From: an uncultured Neisseriaceae bacterium
Lineage (GTDB): Bacteria; Pseudomonadota; Gammaproteobacteria; Burkholderiales; UBA11063
Length of the DNA stretch: 7,068 nt
NCBI GenBank assembly: GCA_903891375.1
Contig: CAITEL010000396.1
Location: 1 to 7,068, forward strand
Reading direction: 5' to 3'
How positions within the stretch are numbered: position 1 is the stretch's first letter; each line of letters begins with the position of its first letter. The translations under genes were made by a program, and so were the position numbers. The notes beneath the pieces are model-generated. The model saw nothing but the letters and a program-made list of their open reading frames with translations. It ran no database searches and had not been told where the DNA came from. Shown here piece by piece: positions 5,827 through 7,068 of the stretch.

Positions 5827-6678
5827 ATGACAACTGTACAATTTACAAAAATGCACGGCTTGGGAAATGATTTTATTATAATAGACCAAACAACACAAAC
5901 CTTACCAATCAACGAGTCTTTAGTGCAATATCTAAGCAATCGAAAAACAGGGATTGGCTGCGATCAGCTCTTGATGATTAAACATATAGACAATGCTGAT
6001 AATACTTATAATTATACAGTATTTAACAGTGATGGCAGTGCAGCTGAACATTGTGGTAATGGTGCTCGGTGTGTTGTAAAATACATTATTGAAAAATATA
6101 ATTTAGCAAATAAAAAAATTACCTTATTAACAAATACAAGAAAAATTACTGGTTCTATCAATCAATTAACTGGGTTAGTAAATATAAGCATGGGCGCCCC
6201 CATGTTTGCACCAACTGAGATACCATTTACTCAGAAAGAAAACACCATCAATAGTTATGAACTTGATTTAGAACATACAAAAATCATTTGTGGAGTTGTT
6301 TCAATGGGTAACCCACATGTTATTATTAAATTGTTTAGCGAAAATGAATTAGACGACACAAAATCTTTAACCGATATTGCAAAGGCCATTCAAAGTTCAA
6401 GGTACTTTCCTAATGGTGTAAATGTTAACTTTTATATAAAACTTGATAGTAACAACATCAAACTTGTTACTTTTGAGCGTGGGTGTGGTTTCACCCTTGC
6501 TTGTGGCACTGGCGCTTGTGCCACTGTTGCTTATGGTGTAAGCCAAAATGAGTTAAAAGATCCAGTTAATGTTACAATGCTTGGCGGAAAATTATCGATA
6601 CGTTGGGATCAAAAACATGAATTAGAGATGATTGGAACAGCAACCACGGTATTTGAGGGAAGTTTTAATATTGCATAA
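5827..6678 (+). CDS. dapF: Diaminopimelate epimerase
   Basis: Cofactor-independent epimerase that converts LL-diaminopimelate to the meso form, the precursor of lysine and of the peptidoglycan cross-link. The 283-residue product carries both catalytic cysteines, Cys76 in EHCGNGARC and Cys226 in ACGTGACA, plus substrate-site residues HGLGNDF (10-16), FNSDGSAAE (66-74), MGNPH (160-164), NGVNVNF (196-202) and E217-R218. The loop before the second cysteine reads ERGCGFT rather than the common ERGxGET; other residues are also seen at that Glu in some lineages, so activity is still expected. The gene starts 4 bases after lipB with a weak ribosome binding site, which suggests reliance on upstream translation. 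Its end overlaps the next gene by 8 bases. Confidence 0.97.
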   Translation: MTTVQFTKMHGLGNDFIIIDQTTQTLPINESLVQYLSNRKTGIGCDQLLMIKHIDNADNTYNYTVFNSDGSAAEHCGNGARCVVKYIIEKYNLANKKITLLTNTRKITGSINQLTGLVNISMGAPMFAPTEIPFTQKENTINSYELDLEHTKIICGVVSMGNPHVIIKLFSENELDDTKSLTDIAKAIQSSRYFPNGVNVNFYIKLDSNNIKLVTFERGCGFTLACGTGACATVAYGVSQNELKDPVNVTMLGGKLSIRWDQKHELEMIGTATTVFEGSFNIA

Positions 6679-7068
6679 TCTTAATTTAATCTTACCAGGA
6701 TTATTATGGCAAGATTTGGGTGATATTGAGTACTTATATTCTAATATCAACACAAAAAATTTTGATAAGCTCTTAAAAAGCGCTAAAGTCACGAGTCACG
6801 CTTTTAGCTATAGTACTCTTGTGTATGGTCTGTTATATAAAGATATTAAAACAAACTTGGCGCAACACTTTGCAATTACATTAGGTGTAAGCAATGAATA
6901 TTCAACATTTTTAATTGCTCAACCAACACATCTAAGAGCAGATAGGGATCGATTATTAATTTCTGAACCAGAATTATTACAATTAACTGAAGAAGAAGCT
7001 AAAAAAATAATCTCAATTATAAATATACATTTTAATAATGAGTTAAAAATTTTTTATATTACTGCAAC
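6671..7068 (+). CDS. RpfE-type / phosphoglycerate mutase-like conserved protein (partial, 3' end missing)
   Basis: The frame is open from a TTG at 6671 to the end of the window (132 codons) and is clearly coding. It matches a conserved proteobacterial family annotated either as RpfE-type regulatory protein or as a cofactor-independent phosphoglycerate mutase relative; the real function is unsettled. Marks: an N-terminal LNLILPGLLW (residues 4-13) and AQPTHLRADRDRLLI at 83-97, followed by an acidic helix (LTEEEAKKI) and NIHFNNE. No ATG or GTG is available in this frame near the N-terminus. TTG 6671 places LILPGLLW where the family has it, and GAGGGA at 6655-6660 is a fair ribosome binding site 10 bases upstream. 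The start overlaps the last 8 bases of dapF, so the gene is the next member of the scpB-dapF operon. More than half of the usual length lies outside. Confidence 0.82.
   Translation, partial: MHNLNLILPGLLWQDLGDIEYLYSNINTKNFDKLLKSAKVTSHAFSYSTLVYGLLYKDIKTNLAQHFAITLGVSNEYSTFLIAQPTHLRADRDRLLISEPELLQLTEEEAKKIISIINIHFNNELKIFYITA

Noticed and set aside
1..7068. A previously undescribed multi-gene system (defence, toxin-antitoxin, CRISPR, prophage)
   Set aside because: All genes but one belong to known housekeeping families, there are no repeat arrays, integrases, nucleases or phage-like genes, and the one orphan small protein has no visible partner beyond eda.

Overview
The window is an AT-rich (by eye about one third G+C), almost fully coding stretch of a proteobacterial chromosome, with every gene on the + strand. 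The protein families point to a gamma- or betaproteobacterium: QueG, LipB and DapF closely follow the proteobacterial pattern, a UPF0250/YbeD gene sits directly upstream of lipB as in E. coli, and the last gene is an RpfE-type/phosphoglycerate-mutase-like protein familiar from betaproteobacteria and xanthomonads. The low G+C, the broken metabolite:H+ symporter-type transporter and the compact layout would fit a host-associated or reduced-genome lineage, but that is inference. I cannot name the genus.

Layout. (1) Positions 1-2351: queG (epoxyqueuosine reductase, last step of the tRNA queuosine pathway) followed 6 bases later by a 12-helix MFS transporter gene. A one-base deficit in a run of seven A's splits the transporter into two reading frames. 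(2) Positions 2352-2556: a 205-base non-coding gap with a 99-base element bounded by 20-base inverted arms that match at 18 positions. (3) Positions 2557-4201: an unrecognised 74-residue protein with a strong ribosome binding site, eda (KDPG/KHG aldolase) and scpA (condensin kleisin), closely packed; eda and scpA overlap by 13 bases. (4) Positions 4202-4343: a second non-coding gap with a 111-base segment that also begins TATACTC and ends GAGTATA; it separates scpA from scpB. (5) Positions 4344-7068: scpB, a ybeD-like gene, lipB, dapF and the start of an RpfE-type gene, with gaps of 14 bases or less or overlaps, so very likely one transcript.

The functions are mostly housekeeping: tRNA modification, chromosome condensation (ScpA and ScpB act together with SMC, which is not in the window), lipoate attachment, and meso-diaminopimelate supply for lysine and peptidoglycan. 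I see no defence system, CRISPR array, RNA gene or insertion sequence, and no clear candidate for a new multi-gene system. The points most worth a second look are the poly-A frameshift in the transporter, the two TATACTC-bounded intergenic elements, and the orphan 74-residue protein ahead of eda.
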